In this document: positions 47,294-59,645 of the stretch, piece after piece | How the letters are laid out: each line of letters begins with the position of its first letter | How positions within the stretch are numbered: position 1 is the first letter of the stretch | Assembly (NCBI GenBank): GCA_037974665.1 | Contig: CM075778.1 | Span: 8,607,001-8,671,000 of the forward strand | Length of the DNA stretch: 64,000 nucleotides | Reading direction: 5' to 3' | Source: Ehretia macrophylla | Lineage: Eukaryota > Streptophyta > Magnoliopsida > Boraginales > Ehretiaceae | Notes under the pieces: generated by a model | The model's database searches: none | Seen by the model: only the letters and a program-made list of their open reading frames with translations | What the model was told of the DNA's origin: nothing | Position numbers and translations under genes: made by a program

Positions 47294-48514
47294 TTTGTAT
47301 TTTAGGTTTTGACTTTTGATATACAACTCTTCTACATTTGTTGTTTCTTCTATCATCTCAATTTACCACTTCTTCTACAATATTAATCAATTAATTATAG
47401 ATCATACATGAAAAGAGTGTTTGTAATCATGGTACGTCAAGCATAAAAAAATGTTTCACACAGATTGATAGATGTGAGGTCGTAAGTGTGGGAGTGTGGC
47501 AGCGTGGAGGCCATAAAGACACCTATCAGCGTCTGAAGCAGAACCCCAAAAAAATCATTTTTGCCAACTAGCCCAACAACCTCTTTACTACCCTTACCAT
47601 AAGCTCTTCAAAAGCTGATCAAACCCACTTGGTTCCTCATCCACTGACCCCAAACTAATTTTAGCTGTCCGTCGTACCCTCTGCGAAGGGCAGACCTATA
47701 TTACGGCAAACAGGGAACTGTAACCCCACTTATTTTAGTTTTTTTTTTGAATGTATGTATTTTGAAAATATTTTGAGACTAAAAAAATTAATTTAACTCT
47801 CAATTGAAAAGAAATTTTATAATTAATTATTAAATTATGTGATTTTAACACCGACCAAATAAAAATCCTATAATTATATCCACCTCTGCTATATGTGCAA
47901 ACTGTCGTCCCAACAAACAAACAATGCGAGATTCTTTCAGTTTTGACTTTGCATGTGTCACAAAATTAAAGGCTTGAGAAGTACTAATCATAAGAATAGT
48001 ATGTGGTTTGTTGAAAATATCTCACTTGCTACATTCCACAAAAGCATCCCTACTTTAGCTGGAATTTTAAGATGCCATAGTCATATCCAAGAATTAATGT
48101 TAAGGATTGCATTGAATTTAGTTTTCAGTTGACGGAGTGTAATAATCGGGTTCAAATAACAACATATTAAGCCAAATGTTTAGTTTAAAATGTTCAAAAT
48201 TAGGTTGTCAATATATTGGAAAAAAAAAAGAAAAAAAAAGGAAGGGTTAATATTTATTTTAGTCCTCTATCTTTCACTTGATTGATAAAATGATCCTTAA
48301 TTTATCTTAAAAAATAATACATTCCAGTCTCTTATCTTTTGTTCAAGTGAGACTATTAGTCCCTTTTTAGTGATTCAAATTGACGGGAAATGCACATGCT
48401 AATCAAGTGTGTTTTCTGTCAATTTTTTAACGAAATGTTTTAAAAGAACTAACAGTGTCACTCGAACAAAAGATTAGATATTGAATTGTGTCACTTTTGA
48501 AGATAAGAGACCAC
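47294..48514. repeat. Tandem duplication, copy 1 (1.22 kb)
   Basis: The unit starts TTTGTATTTTAGGTTTTGAC and ends inside a Mutator-type foldback MITE. The next base starts copy 2 with the same sequence. Copy 1 lacks both element C and the small hAT MITE found in copy 2, so it serves as the empty reference for both. No gene was recognised within it. Confidence 0.85.
48244..48514. mobile_element. Truncated Mutator-type foldback MITE (copy 1)
   Basis: It begins GGGTTAATATTTATTTTAGTC like the complete copy at 56,686 and lacks the final 45 bp or so, cut by the tandem-duplication junction. Confidence 0.7.
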
Positions 48515-48807
48515 TTTGTATTTTAGGTTTTGACTTTTGATATACAACTCTTCCACATTTGTTGTTTCTTCTATCATCTCAATTTACCGCTTCTTCTACA
48601 ATATTAATCAATTAATTATAGGTCATACAAAAAAAAGAGTGCTTGTAATCATGGTACGTCAAGCATAAAAAATTGTTTCACATAGTTTGATAGATGTGAG
48701 GCCGTAAGTATGGGAGTGTGGGAGTGTGGCAGTATAGAAGCCATAAAGACACCTATCAGCGTCTGAAGCAGAACCCCAAAAAAATCATTTTTGCCAACTA
48801 GCCCAAC
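48515..48807. repeat. Tandem duplication, copy 2, left part
   Basis: It matches 47,294-47,577 up to the GCCCAAC target site of element C. The unit resumes at 55,836. Confidence 0.85.
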
Positions 48808-51514
48808 TGTGTTACCCCGAACCCGGCATACATTTAATGGTATTTAATTACATTTAATTAAGTGTCATCTTAAATGTTAGTATTGAATTTCATGTTTATT
48901 TTTAGTTAAACATTCATTTCTAGCATTAATTTCATATTTCTTTTAGGAGTAATTAAATAATACTTGAGTTAATATGTTAACGGAGTATCAACTACTTTTC
49001 ATATTTATTGTTACTTGGTTTTATTTTCTTGCACTTTAATGCTCGGTTTTTCAATTAAATGAAAAAGTAGCTCCGAGCCCAGAGTGAATTTTGAACTATG
49101 TTGCTTTTCAAAAATTATATTTTTTTCTTATATTCCATAATATTTAGGTGTTATTCGTTCTTCGTCATTTTGTGCATTGTATTTCGAGAGCGATAGTTAG
49201 AAAATGATTTCTAGTCCTCAGTAAATAGTGAAAACTAGTATTTAGTGTGTTGATTTTGGAGTTTTAGTATTTTAGTATTTAGTATTTAGTTGTTAGGCTA
49301 TTAGACTAGTAGTTTTATGCTTTATTTTAAGTTAAAAATGCCAAAATAGCCAGATTTGACCAAGCCAAGACCATTGACCTTTGACCATTTAAGCTTGTCA
49401 TCTTTTAGTAGAAAAAATAGCATAAAAAAAACAAAGGAAAAGCTGAAAAAAAATAGGAAGGCCGAAAATACAAGGGAAAAAGAAAAAAAAAGATTTCAAC
49501 ATCAAAACTTCAAATCTTCGCGAGAGCTTGCACGGGGTTGTTTCCGAGGCTTCCAATGTGGTTTTCCTAGCATCTAGTAGCGTCTAAGGTGAGGGTTTTA
49601 TCGTTATTTGCACATTTGAAATTATTATGCCTAAACTTTAATTTTTAAGAATTATGCGCAGATCATTATTTTATCCTTTTTGATGCTTGAAGAATGTTCC
49701 TTGACAATTGTAGAACATGTATTTGTAGCTTTTTAGCATTTTCTATGGTTAAATATAGCAATTGTAATTTAAAATGTGAATGTAAGAGTAAAATATGAAT
49801 AGTAAACCCCTGTTTCGTAAAAGTTGCTCCGTTTTGCATTCTGTTGATGTAAAAGGATGCTAGATATGTTAGAGTGCTTAAATGTATGGTTTAATTGGAT
49901 TGTGTAATGGAAAAACGGAGAAAAATGGCTTGGTACATGTTGGGGTTGTTCCGGTCGAGTTTGGCATTTTATCATTTTGTGTGAAGGCATTGTTGTAGTA
50001 TGCCATGGAAGCACTTTTGGTGCAGTTATGACATTGGTTGAGTGATCGGTTGAGGTAGTTGTAGTTCAAACGAGCAAAGGGAGAAATCGGGGCTTTGCGG
50101 GAATTCTAGCGTAAAGTAGGGTTTCGTGGTCTTTAGACGTGCCTTATGGTGTCCTAGGAGGAGTGGTGAAGTCGATTTCCAAAACTCGTAGCTCGTTTGG
50201 AAGTAGTAGCATTGAGAAAGTTGGGGTCATTTAGTGTTTTAGTTGATTTTTATAATGCTTGCTTATATAATGCTTATTGTGGATTATTATGCTCGTTATA
50301 CTTGATTATGATTGAATTGTATATCAATTGTTGATAATACTTGTTAGTGTTGTTCTTGTTATTTTATTGATTGTAAATGCTTATTGTATCGCATGTTATA
50401 CTAACCTGCACTTCAATGCCTTGCTCGACTATCGTTATATTCTTCATATTGCATTGCATTGTGTCAGGCGCGTGAGTGACGGGCCTCTCTGGGTAGTCTC
50501 GGGCTGCCAGGGTTGGTTGCTCTAGCTCCGTGTCCTATTCCCGTTCTCGCTTGGGTTGCCGCCCAGGGAGTTTTGGGTCGTAGAATTGACAGAGTATGTC
50601 CGGAGTACTCTAACGGAAGTTATAAGGTGGGTGAGCCAGCGCGTCATCGTTAAAGTCATCGAAATCATGATCGGTACAATACTAGCCTGAGTGAACCATA
50701 GCCTTTAGAGTGTGGTATAGCTTTGAATGGTTGTGTTAATGCTTTTATTAATTGTTTATTGTATTGATTGTTTATATTGAATGCTTACTTGTCAGTTATA
50801 TTGCTTAACTGTCTTATTTGCATTGCACGATTTTCTTTCTCTCCACCTCGATATCTGTTCTGCCCTCACTGAGTATACGTGTTGTGTATACTCACTCCTA
50901 ACCACCACATTTCAGGAAATGCCATATTAGCTGGAAAGTTCGTGGTTACGTGAAAGATCGTGCTTGAAGAGTTGTCTTGCGTGTTATGTGGCTTGAGTTG
51001 TCAATGATGCAAATATGTATGTTTCATGTGTTGTTTGTATTTAATGTTAAAAGGAATGTAATTTAAGTTTGTTTCTAGGTTATTGAAGTGATTTGAAAAA
51101 GATAGTTTATTTATTTAGATAGTATAGTTTAACTTCAATGCATGTTTGCAATGTCCAAAGGAAAAGAGTTAGAATGGTATGATAGTCTATTTTATGCAAT
51201 AAGTTAGTATAGTTTAGTTGCCAAGCATGAATGTACTTGTCAAAGATGAGAAGAGATAGGTTAGCATTTAAACTGAAAATGTATATTTACTTGTGTTCGC
51301 TTGTTGAGAACCAAGGCTCGGATGGCCTTGAGGTGTTTGTATGGTTGGACACGGTGCTGGTCCACTTATATACTATTACAGGTTTTACATTTTGCCTAGA
51401 AACAGGGGAGACTCCGTCCGTCTTTCCCTAAAAATTTTGCCCGGGTTTGGAAATTGGGTTGTGATTAGATTGATTGATAGAACTCCCGGTCTCAAGAGGG
51501 ATCGGGGTGTTACA
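48808..51514 (+). repeat. Element C 5' LTR
   Basis: It pairs with 53,142-55,835. It contains a Lys-rich A-tract region (49,400-49,500), the GTCCGGAGTACTC module near 50,590-50,625 and the splice-acceptor-like module at 50,865-50,916. Confidence 0.9.
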
Positions 51515-53141
51515 GGTGGTATCAGAGCTTTGTTAGCTCATAAGCCGGGACTAGGTCCTCGGTCTGGTGGGTAGTGATCCTTGAATATGTGCTTGTTAAG
51601 TGTGTTTTGGAAGTGTATGCTTGTATGTGAGATTGTGTGTCTTGACTTGAATGTATGCACCTATGTGATATAGTTATGTGTTATGTGTTAAATGTTTCTC
51701 AAGTAAAGTGAAGTGACTACTCGTGTATCGAATTGGCATCGTGAATCGAATCGACCTCGTGAATTGTTATGTGCTTGAAGTATTGCTTGTAATGTGTGTA
51801 TTGGAATGTTTTGAATTGGTTGTGCCGTGATTTGAATTGATTATGTTGTGCTTGACTTGATTGTCATGCTTGAGTGACTTTGCTGAATAAACTGTTTTAC
51901 AAACATGCTTGCATAATAGATTAAGGCATATATGTATAAATGTGATATCTTGGCATTCATACATGTCCCGTTGAAATGGTAAGAAAGACTTCTTCCTCCC
52001 CCTGAAGAGAAGTGGTTAGTAGCAAGCCCTCCAAGTTATATGGATTGACGGGAATGAGCAACATTTGACTAGCCTTTATTTGGGAGTTGGTGATTGTCTT
52101 TGGAGCTCGGTTATTAGCAAATCTCTAAGGTCCTTCTCTGTGCTTAACAGTTGTGAAGAGTAGTTTTTTTTAGGGTTCTATTTGGTTGTTCTCTAGAGCA
52201 TTATTTGGTTTCTTATTGGGTATTCTTTGGAACTTCTGTTGGCACTTCTTGGTAGACTTGGCTATTGGGGTTTCAATCGGATTTACTGCATGGTATTATC
52301 TATGGCATATGTGTCTCGATCTTTATTGGTGTGTTACTGGCATCCTTTATTGGAAATTCTTCAATGGTATTCTCTAGAATTCTCAGTGGTCATTTATCTA
52401 GTACTTATTTATTGGGCAATTCTTGGTACTTTCTTATTGGAGCATTGTTCGGGTATTTTCTTTGGCATCCCTCAGTTGGTTTGGTAATTGGAATTCCTAT
52501 CGGACTTATTGTGTAATATTACTTACGGTATTCTTTGGAATTCTTATTGGGCATTCTACTAGTATTTTCCTTATTGACATTTATTGGAAGATCCTACACT
52601 TGGAATTCTGCTTGGACTTATTATCTTGTATTGTTTACGGCTTCTCCTTTGGCCTTTCCACTCAGGGGAAATCTATACTTGCTGTTTTACTAAGATGTTG
52701 CGGTAGGGACTCAGTGATTAGAAGATTTCATTTAGAGATTGGCCTTTGGTATTCTTCTCTATATACTTTTACAGAACTTTTAGCTAGGTCTACTTACGGT
52801 AATCAGCACTGCATGAAGTGCATCTACTCTGGCTATCTTTTAACTTTCTTATTTGGTAATTGTTAGACTTTTATTGGAGATTCGTAAATAGGGTATCCCT
52901 TCGGTATTCTTCTTGCCATTAATATGTGGTATTGATATCATCTACAGTATCCCTGTTTCAGTCTTTAGTTGGTATTTTCTCGGCATTCTTGGTTGGGATT
53001 TCTATTTGGGTTTTCCTACGAGTATCTTATTCAGTGTCTTGCTCAGCAACTAATGAATAGTGGTCAGAGTTGGATTTCAGATGATGTTGAGTTCTATCGG
53101 AAGAAGAATTACGAGGACGCAATTGTTTTAAGGGGGAAGGA
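51515..53141 (+). other. Element C internal domain, repetitive, no gag/pol
   Basis: From about 52,190 to 52,980 the sequence is built of diverged words such as GGTATTCTTTGGAATTCTTA and ATTGGAATTCCTATCGGAC. A roughly 224-bp duplication is visible (ATTGGGGTTTCAATCGGATT near 52,264 against ATTGGAATTCCTATCGGACT near 52,487). Any frame is strongly hydrophobic (Ile/Leu/Gly/Phe) as a side effect of the repeat composition. Just before the polypurine tract, EFYRKKNYEDAIVLRGKDVI resembles the extreme C-terminus of gypsy polyproteins, a possible scar of an autonomous ancestor. Confidence 0.6.
51517..51528 (+). other. Element C primer-binding site
   Basis: TGGTATCAGAGC, a perfect 12-base initiator-Met primer site, two bases after the 5' LTR. 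Confidence 0.88.
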
Positions 53142-55835
53142 TGTGATACCCCGAACCCGACATGTATTTAATGGCATTTAATTGCATTTAATTAAGTGTC
53201 ATCTTAAATATTAGCATTGAATTTCATGTTTATTTTTAGTTAAACATTCATTTCTAGCATTAATTTCATATTTCTTTTAGAAATAATTAAATAATACTTG
53301 AGTTAATATGTTAACGGAGTATCAACTACTTTTCATATTTATGTTACTTGGTTTTATTTTCTTGCACTTTAATGCTCGGTTTTCAATTAAATGAAAAAGT
53401 AGCTTCGAGCCCCGAGTGAATTTTGAACTATGTTGCTTTTCAAAAATTATATTTTTTTTCTTATATTCCATAATATTTAGGTGTTATTCGTTCTTTGTCA
53501 TTTTGTACATTGCATTTCGAGAGCGATAGTTAGAAAATGATTTCTAGTCCTTAGCAAATAGTGATAACTAGTATTTAGTGTGTTGATTTTGAAGGTTTAG
53601 TATTTTAGTAGTTAGTATTTAGTTGTTAGGATATTAGACTAGTAGTTTTATGCTTTATTTTAAGTTAAAAATGCCAAAATAGCTAGATTTGACCAAGCCA
53701 AGACCATTGACCTTTGACCATTTAAGCTTGTCATCTTTTAAATAGACAAAATAGCATAAAAAAACAAAGGAAAAGCTGAAAAAAAATAGGAAGGCCGAAA
53801 ATACAAGGGAAAAAGAAAAAGAAAGATTTCAATTTCAAATCTTCACATCTTTGCGAGAGCTTGCACGGGGTTGTTTCCTTGGCTTCTAACGTGGTTTTCC
53901 TAGCATCTAGTAGCGTCTAAGGTGAGGGTTTCATCGTTATTTTTGCATTTGAAATTATTATGCCTAAACTTTAATTTTTTGGAATTATGCGTAGATCAAT
54001 ATTTTATCTGTTTTAATGCTTGAATAATGTTCCTTGACAATTGTAGAACATGTATTTGTAGCTTTTTAGCATTTTCTACGGTTAAATATAACAATTGCAA
54101 TTTAAAATGCGAATGGAATAGTAAAATATGAATAGTAAACCCCTGTTTCGTAAAAGTTGCTCCGTTGATGTGGAAAGATGCTAGATATGTTAGAATGCTT
54201 AAATGTATGGTTTAATTGGATTTTGTAACGGAAAAACGGAGAAAAGTGGCTTGGTACATGTTGGGGTCATTCCGGTCGAGTTTGGCATTTTATCATTTTG
54301 CGTGAAGGCATTGTCGTAGTATGACATGGAAGCACTTTTGGTGCAGTTATGACATTGGTTGGTTGATCGGTTGAGGTAGCTGTAGTTCAAACGAGCAAAG
54401 GGGGAAATCAGGGCTTTGCGGGAATTCGAAGGTAAAATAGGGTTTCGTGGTCTTTAGACGTGCCTTATGGTGTCCTAGGAGGAGTGGTGAAGTCGGTTTC
54501 CAAAAATCATAGCTCGTTTGGAAGTAGTAGCATTGAGAAAGTTGGGGTCATTTAGTGTTTTAGTTGATTTTTATAATGCTTGCTTATATAATGCTTATTG
54601 TGGATTATTATGCTCATTATACTTGATTATGATTGAATTGTATATCAATTGTTGATAATGCTTGTTAGTGTTGTTCTTGTTATTCTATTGATTGTAAATG
54701 CTTATTGTATCGCATGTTGATACTAACCTGCACTTCAGTGCCTTGCTCGATTATCTTTATATTCTTCGTATTGCATTGCATTGTATCAAGCGCGTGAGTG
54801 ACGGGCCTCTCTGGGTAGTCTCGGGCTGCCAGGGTTGGTTGCTCTAGCTCCATGTCCTATTCCTGTTCTCACTTGGGTTGCCGCCCAGGGAGTTTTGGGT
54901 CGTAGAATTGACAGAGTATGTCTGGAGTACTCTAATAGAAGTTATAAGGTGGGTGAGCTGGCGCGTCATCGTTAAAGTCATCGAAATCATGATCGGTACA
55001 TTACTAGCTTGAGTAAACCATAGCCTTCAGAGTGTAGTATAGCTTTAAATGGATGTGTTAATGCTTTTATTAATTATTTATTGTATTGATTGTTTATATT
55101 GAATACTTACTTGTCAGTTATATTGCTTAACTGCCTTATTTGCATTGCACGATCTTCTTTCTCTCCACCTCGATATATGTCTCGCCCTCACTGAGTATAC
55201 GTGTTATGTATACTTACTCCTCACCACCACATTTCAGGTAATGCCATGTTAGCTGGAAAGTTCGTGGTTACGTGAAAGTTCATGCTTGAAGAGTTGTCTT
55301 GCGTGCTATGTGGCTTGAGTTGTCAAAGATGCAAAGATGTATGTTTCATGTGTTGTTTGTATTTAATGTTAAAAAGGAATGTAATTTAAGTTTTTTCTAG
55401 GTTATTGAAGTGATTTGAAAAAGCTAGTTTATGTATTCAGATAGTATAGTTTAACTTCAATGCATGTTTGTAATGTCCAAAGGAAAAGAGTTAGAATGGT
55501 ATGATAGTCTATTTTATGCAATAAGTTAGTATAGTTTAGTTGCCAAGCATGAATGTACTTGTCAAAGATGAGAAGAGATAGGTTAGCATTTAAACTGGAA
55601 ATGTATATTTACTTGTGTTCGCTTGTTGAGAACCAAGGCTCGGATGGCCTTGAGGTGTTTGTATGGTTGGACACGGTGCTGGTCCACTTATATGCTATTA
55701 CAGGTTTTACATTTTGCCTAGAAACAGGGGAGACTCCATCCGTCTTTCCCTAAAAATTTTGCCCGGGTTTAGAATTGGGTTATGATTAGATTGATTGTTA
55801 GAATTTTCGGTCTCGAGAGGGATTGGGGTGTTACA
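53142..55835 (+). repeat. Element C 3' LTR
   Basis: It is near-identical in order to 48,808-51,514 with scattered substitutions and small indels. It begins directly after the polypurine tract and ends GGGGTGTTACA before TSD CCAAC. Confidence 0.9.
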
Positions 55836-56069
55836 CCAACAACCTCTTTACTACCCTTACCATAAGCTCTTCAAAAGCTGCTTAAACCCACTTGGTTCCT
55901 CATCCACTGACCCCAAACCAATTTTAGCTGTCCATCGTACCCTCTGTGAAGGGTGGACCTATATTACGGCGAACAGGGAATTGTAACCTCACTTATTTTA
56001 GTTTTTTTTTTTAAATATATGTATTTTGAAGATATTTTGAGACAAAAAATAATAATTTAACCCTCAAAT

Positions 56070-56256
56070 TAGGGGCGGAGCCAGAATATGTCTTCAGTGG
56101 GGGTTAAAATCATACAATCAAATACTCATATATAAATAAATTTTTTTACTGGGGGCTAAATTGATTTATTAATTCAAAAATACATACGTTTTAACACAAA
56201 ATATAAGTTGAGTGGGTGCTACAGCCCCCACATATTATTGAGTGGCTCCGCCACTA
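56070..56256. mobile_element. hAT-type MITE (187 bp) with confirmed empty site
   Basis: Terminal inverted repeats TAGGGGCGGAGCCA and (minus strand, right end) TAGTGGCGGAGCCA match at 13 of 14 bases. The 8-bp TSD CCTCAAAT lies at 56,062-56,069 and 56,257-56,264. Copy 1 of the tandem duplication lacks the insert near 47,800. The length and termini suit a hAT MITE. A truncated relative begins near 58,709. Confidence 0.88.
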
Positions 56257-56685
56257 CCTCAAATGAAAATAAATTCTATAATTAATTATTAAATTATGTG
56301 ATTTTAATCATACCAAATAAAAATCCGATAATTATATCCACCTCTGCTATCTGTGCACACTGTCGTCCCAACAAACGAACGATGCGCGATCTTTCAGTTT
56401 CGACTTTGCATATGCCACAAAATTAAAGGCTTGAGAGCTACTGATCATATGTGGTTTGTTGAAAATATCTCACTTGCTACATTCCACAAAAGCATCCCTA
56501 CTTTATCTAGAATTTTAAGATGCCATAGTCATCTCCAAGAATTAATGTTCAGGATTGCATTGAAGTTAGTTTTCGATTGACGGAGTGTAACAATCGGGTT
56601 CAAATAACAACATATTAAGCCAAATGTTTAGTTTAAAATGTTCAAAATTAAGTTGTCAGCATATTGTAAAAAAAAAAAAGAGGAA

Positions 56686-57043
56686 GGGTTAATACCTATT
56701 TTGGTCCTTTATTTTTGATCTGATTGATAAAATGGTCATTTATTTTCAAAAGTGATACATTTTAGTCCCTTATCTTTTGTCCAAGTGAGACTATTAGTCC
56801 TTTTTTAGTGATTCGTTAAAAAATTGACGGGAAACGCACGTGTTAATCACGTGTAATTTGGGAAAAATAAGAGAAATGTGCTAATAACGTGCATTTTTTG
56901 TCAATTTTTTAACGAAATCATTTAAAACGACTAACGGTGTCACTCGGATAAAAAGATAAGTGAATAAAATATATCACTTTTGAAAATAAATAACTATTTT
57001 ATCAATCAGATCAAAGACAAAGAACCAAAATAGATATTAATCC
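56686..57043. mobile_element. Mutator-type foldback MITE (358 bp)
   Basis: The left end GGGTTAATACCTATTTTGG and the right end (minus strand GGATTAATATCTATTTTGG) are inverted, and the arms pair along most of the length (GATCTGATTGATAAAATGG against TTTTATCAATCAGATC). The flanks AAAGAGGAA and AAAAAGGAA form a 9-bp TSD with one mismatch. Confidence 0.75.
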
Positions 57044-57641
57044 AAAAAGGAAAAAGAAAAGTTGTCAGCATATAGTAAATTCATTACAAATTAAACTTTT
57101 GATAGAATTAATATAAGAGCGATATTACAATCTCCTCCACTCATATATGTGATATATCACTAAAGAGGACAAAATCTAGGATATGCGGACATCCAATTGG
57201 TAATTTGATCTGATACTGTGTGCAACAATTCAAGTCCTTCTATTAGACTATGAATACATGAAATCTCATCAACTGTTTCAAAAGTTTTAAACATTTATCG
57301 AGAATTAAGTTTTTATAAACGAAACACAAATCCTGCACAAAAGTAGACTGAAATATGCAACAAACTTATCACGCCAAAACAAAACATGGAAGGCATGGAC
57401 AAATTTAACCTTAAATACGGGCTCTAGCATTTATCGACTCTATTGAACACCTTATAAAAGTTTCATAGGGATCAAAGGAATTGTCTCCTAACCTAACTCT
57501 TAATAGATAGTCATGGACTTAAACAAATCATGTGTAATGAGATCATGCCATCCTAAACTAGATTTCGCTTGGATGTGCATACTTCTTAGTCCACAGTATA
57601 TGATTTGTTTATGTTTCTTTGAACTAACAAGAAAAAAAAAA

Positions 57642-58060
57642 GGTAAATAACGCATTACTCCCTTGTATTTTGTTAAAAATGTACAATACTCCCCTGTATT
57701 TTAAAAATTAGTTGATTACCCCTATGTGTTTTGCTAAAAGTGCACTATACCCCCTGTATTTTAAAAATTAGCTGATAACCCCCCTATGATTTGTTAAAAG
57801 TAGATGATTACCCTTTTGTGTTGTGTAAAAGTAGTTGATTGCCCCTTTATATTTTCTAATAAAATCGCTAATTTTTAAAAAACACAGGGGGTAATTAGCT
57901 ACTTTTATAAAACACAGGGGGATAATCAACAAATTTTTAAAATACAAGGGAGTAATCAGCTACTTTTAGCAAATCACAAGGAGATAATCAGCTAATTTTT
58001 AAAGCAGATAGAGTATTATACATTTTTAGCAAAACACAAGGAGTAATATGCTATTTACCC
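57642..58060. mobile_element. Mutator-type foldback MITE (419 bp)
   Basis: Ends are GGTAAATAACGCATTACTCC and, on the minus strand, GGGTAAATAGCATATTACTCC. Both arms are tandem arrays of units like CCCCCTGTATTTTAAAAATTA. The flanking runs of ten A on each side are compatible with a 9-bp TSD but are not informative. Confidence 0.72.
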
Positions 58061-59276
58061 AAAAAAAAAATTACACATTTAAAAAAAAAGACACATTTGT
58101 ATATTGTCTTGCCAAAATTTTCTGATAGTGGAATGAAATTGAATCACTTGCTGACCCAACAAAAAAAGATAAAAAATTACACCGCATTTGACTCTTCCTT
58201 TTCATTTTGTTTTTCCTCTTTTCTAATTAGTCATAATTGTTTCTTTTTTTATTATTTTTATCTCTATTAGTTTTTTTTCAAACAAACCAGAAATAATTTA
58301 TGGCAACCTTCACTTACATTTATACATAACCAAATGTTGGAAATAGTTTTGTTTCTTTTTTCTCTTTTGAGTAGTTGTTTGTTTACTCCTTTCAATATTC
58401 ACTCCTCAAAAGATATCTTTTTAATTTTACTTTAAATTTTTACACATTCACTTCATAGTATTTTTATTTTAGTTTTTACTTCCATTGATTTTTTTAACAA
58501 AATTGGTAAAATACTAAATTCTTTCTCCAAAAATTTCAACTTGATTAAAATCAATGTCAAATATACGGCCTCTAGTTTTCGGAATAAATGGAATATTAAT
58601 TCATACTTTTGAATTATTGCACCAAATTAACTTATACTTTAAAGAATACATATTTGTACCTTTTGATTGAAAAAAAAATCACACTTTATTATACATATTC
58701 AGCCCCTACAAGGGCGAATTCAGGATTTTTATTTATTGGGGGTTAAATTAATTTTTTAGCCTAAAAATACCTTTAAAATATACACATTTTCAAAAGATAC
58801 ATGTTGCCAACTCTAATATATGTTTCAACACAGATTGATATTCATCCTAAAACTAGTTGGAGTTATATGAATTATTCAAGATCATATATAATGGTCTACA
58901 AATTTTTAGTTTATGATCAATGCAGAGAATTGTCCTCAAGTGTGACCCAAATTGAAAAGGTAGGTTATTTAGCCTAAAAAGATTTAAGAAAATTGAACAA
59001 GAAAGTTTAAGTACGAGAATCGAGGAGTAAAGTTAGTGAAAAGTGCTACACATGAGAACTAAGTAGCAAAGTGATCAAGAGGAGATGTGTCCTATGTCGA
59101 TGAACAAGACCACACCAAGACTCAACTATGAGGTTTCATTATAAAACTATTTACTAGTAGATGGAGTAGTTTATGATTATCGACGTCAGAATTGCGTTCT
59201 TTTAACATATTTGATAGTAGAGAAGTGATAAGTAACATGGGATATTCTTTTTACTTTTGAGTGCAGGTGTCTCTTA
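58061..59276. other. Gene-free interval with a truncated hAT MITE
   Basis: At about 58,709-58,800 the sequence AAGGGCGAATTCAGGATTT followed by GGGGGTTAAATTAATTTTT resembles the left part of the hAT MITE at 56,070. No right end was found. The remainder is AT-rich without recognisable genes. Confidence 0.45.
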
Positions 59277-59645
59277 CGCTAACTCTAATAGTCTCCTTAT
59301 TTTTTTTCTCTATATGTAGAGAGTTTGGATTTGCCAAGGACATCCTATTTCAATTTCACTCCCACAACCTCTCTACTTTTAATATATACTTATTTTAATG
59401 ACTCCCTATTTTAATTTCACTTCAACAACTTCCCTATTTAGAGAGTCTCTATTTTTGTTTTACTCCAATATATTTATATTTTGATTAAACACACCACTTT
59501 AATTTTTTATTTGTTAAAGATAATATTTTATTTACATTATTGATATCATTTTCTATTATATTTTTAATTTATATTATTATTTTTAATTTATTTTTTAATT
59601 AAAAACTTTTCAATAGCTTTATGTTTCATCAATTGTTCCTTTAAG

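Larger units (their letters stand above)
48808..55835 (+). mobile_element. Element C: non-autonomous (LARD-like) LTR retrotransposon, 7.0 kb
   Basis: LTRs are 48,808-51,514 and 53,142-55,835 (about 2.7 kb each, very similar), opening TGTGTTACCCCGAACCC / TGTGATACCCCGAACCC and ending GGGGTGTTACA. The primer site TGGTATCAGAGC is at 51,517-51,528 and the polypurine tract TTTAAGGGGGAAGG lies at about 53,128-53,141. TSD CCAAC is at 48,803-48,807 and 55,836-55,840, confirmed by the empty site at 47,573. The 1.6-kb interior has no recognisable gag, protease, RT or integrase, so mobility would need proteins from another element. Confidence 0.9.
55836..57060. repeat. Tandem duplication, copy 2, right part
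   Basis: It resumes the unit interrupted at 48,807 (CCAACAACCTCTTTACTACCC) and runs through the complete foldback MITE. It differs from copy 1 by the 187-bp hAT MITE insertion and scattered substitutions. Confidence 0.82.

Noticed and set aside
49356..49577. Lys/Arg-rich plus-strand frame in the element C 5' LTR
   Set aside because: It comes from an A-rich tract, and the equivalent frame is broken in the other LTR.
51231..51431. 66-codon frame conserved between element C LTRs (also 55,553-55,753)
   Set aside because: Short, inside LTRs that are duplicates of one another, and with no domain.
52186..52866. Hydrophobic plus-strand frames in element C that look like multi-pass membrane proteins
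   Set aside because: All three frames are hydrophobic, the frames overlap, and the composition follows from T-rich repeated words. There is no initiator context or homology. Treated as repeat artefact.
56353..56580. 75-codon plus-strand frame in copy 2 of the tandem duplication
   Set aside because: Copy 1 has substitutions and indels that disrupt the frame, and no domain is recognisable.
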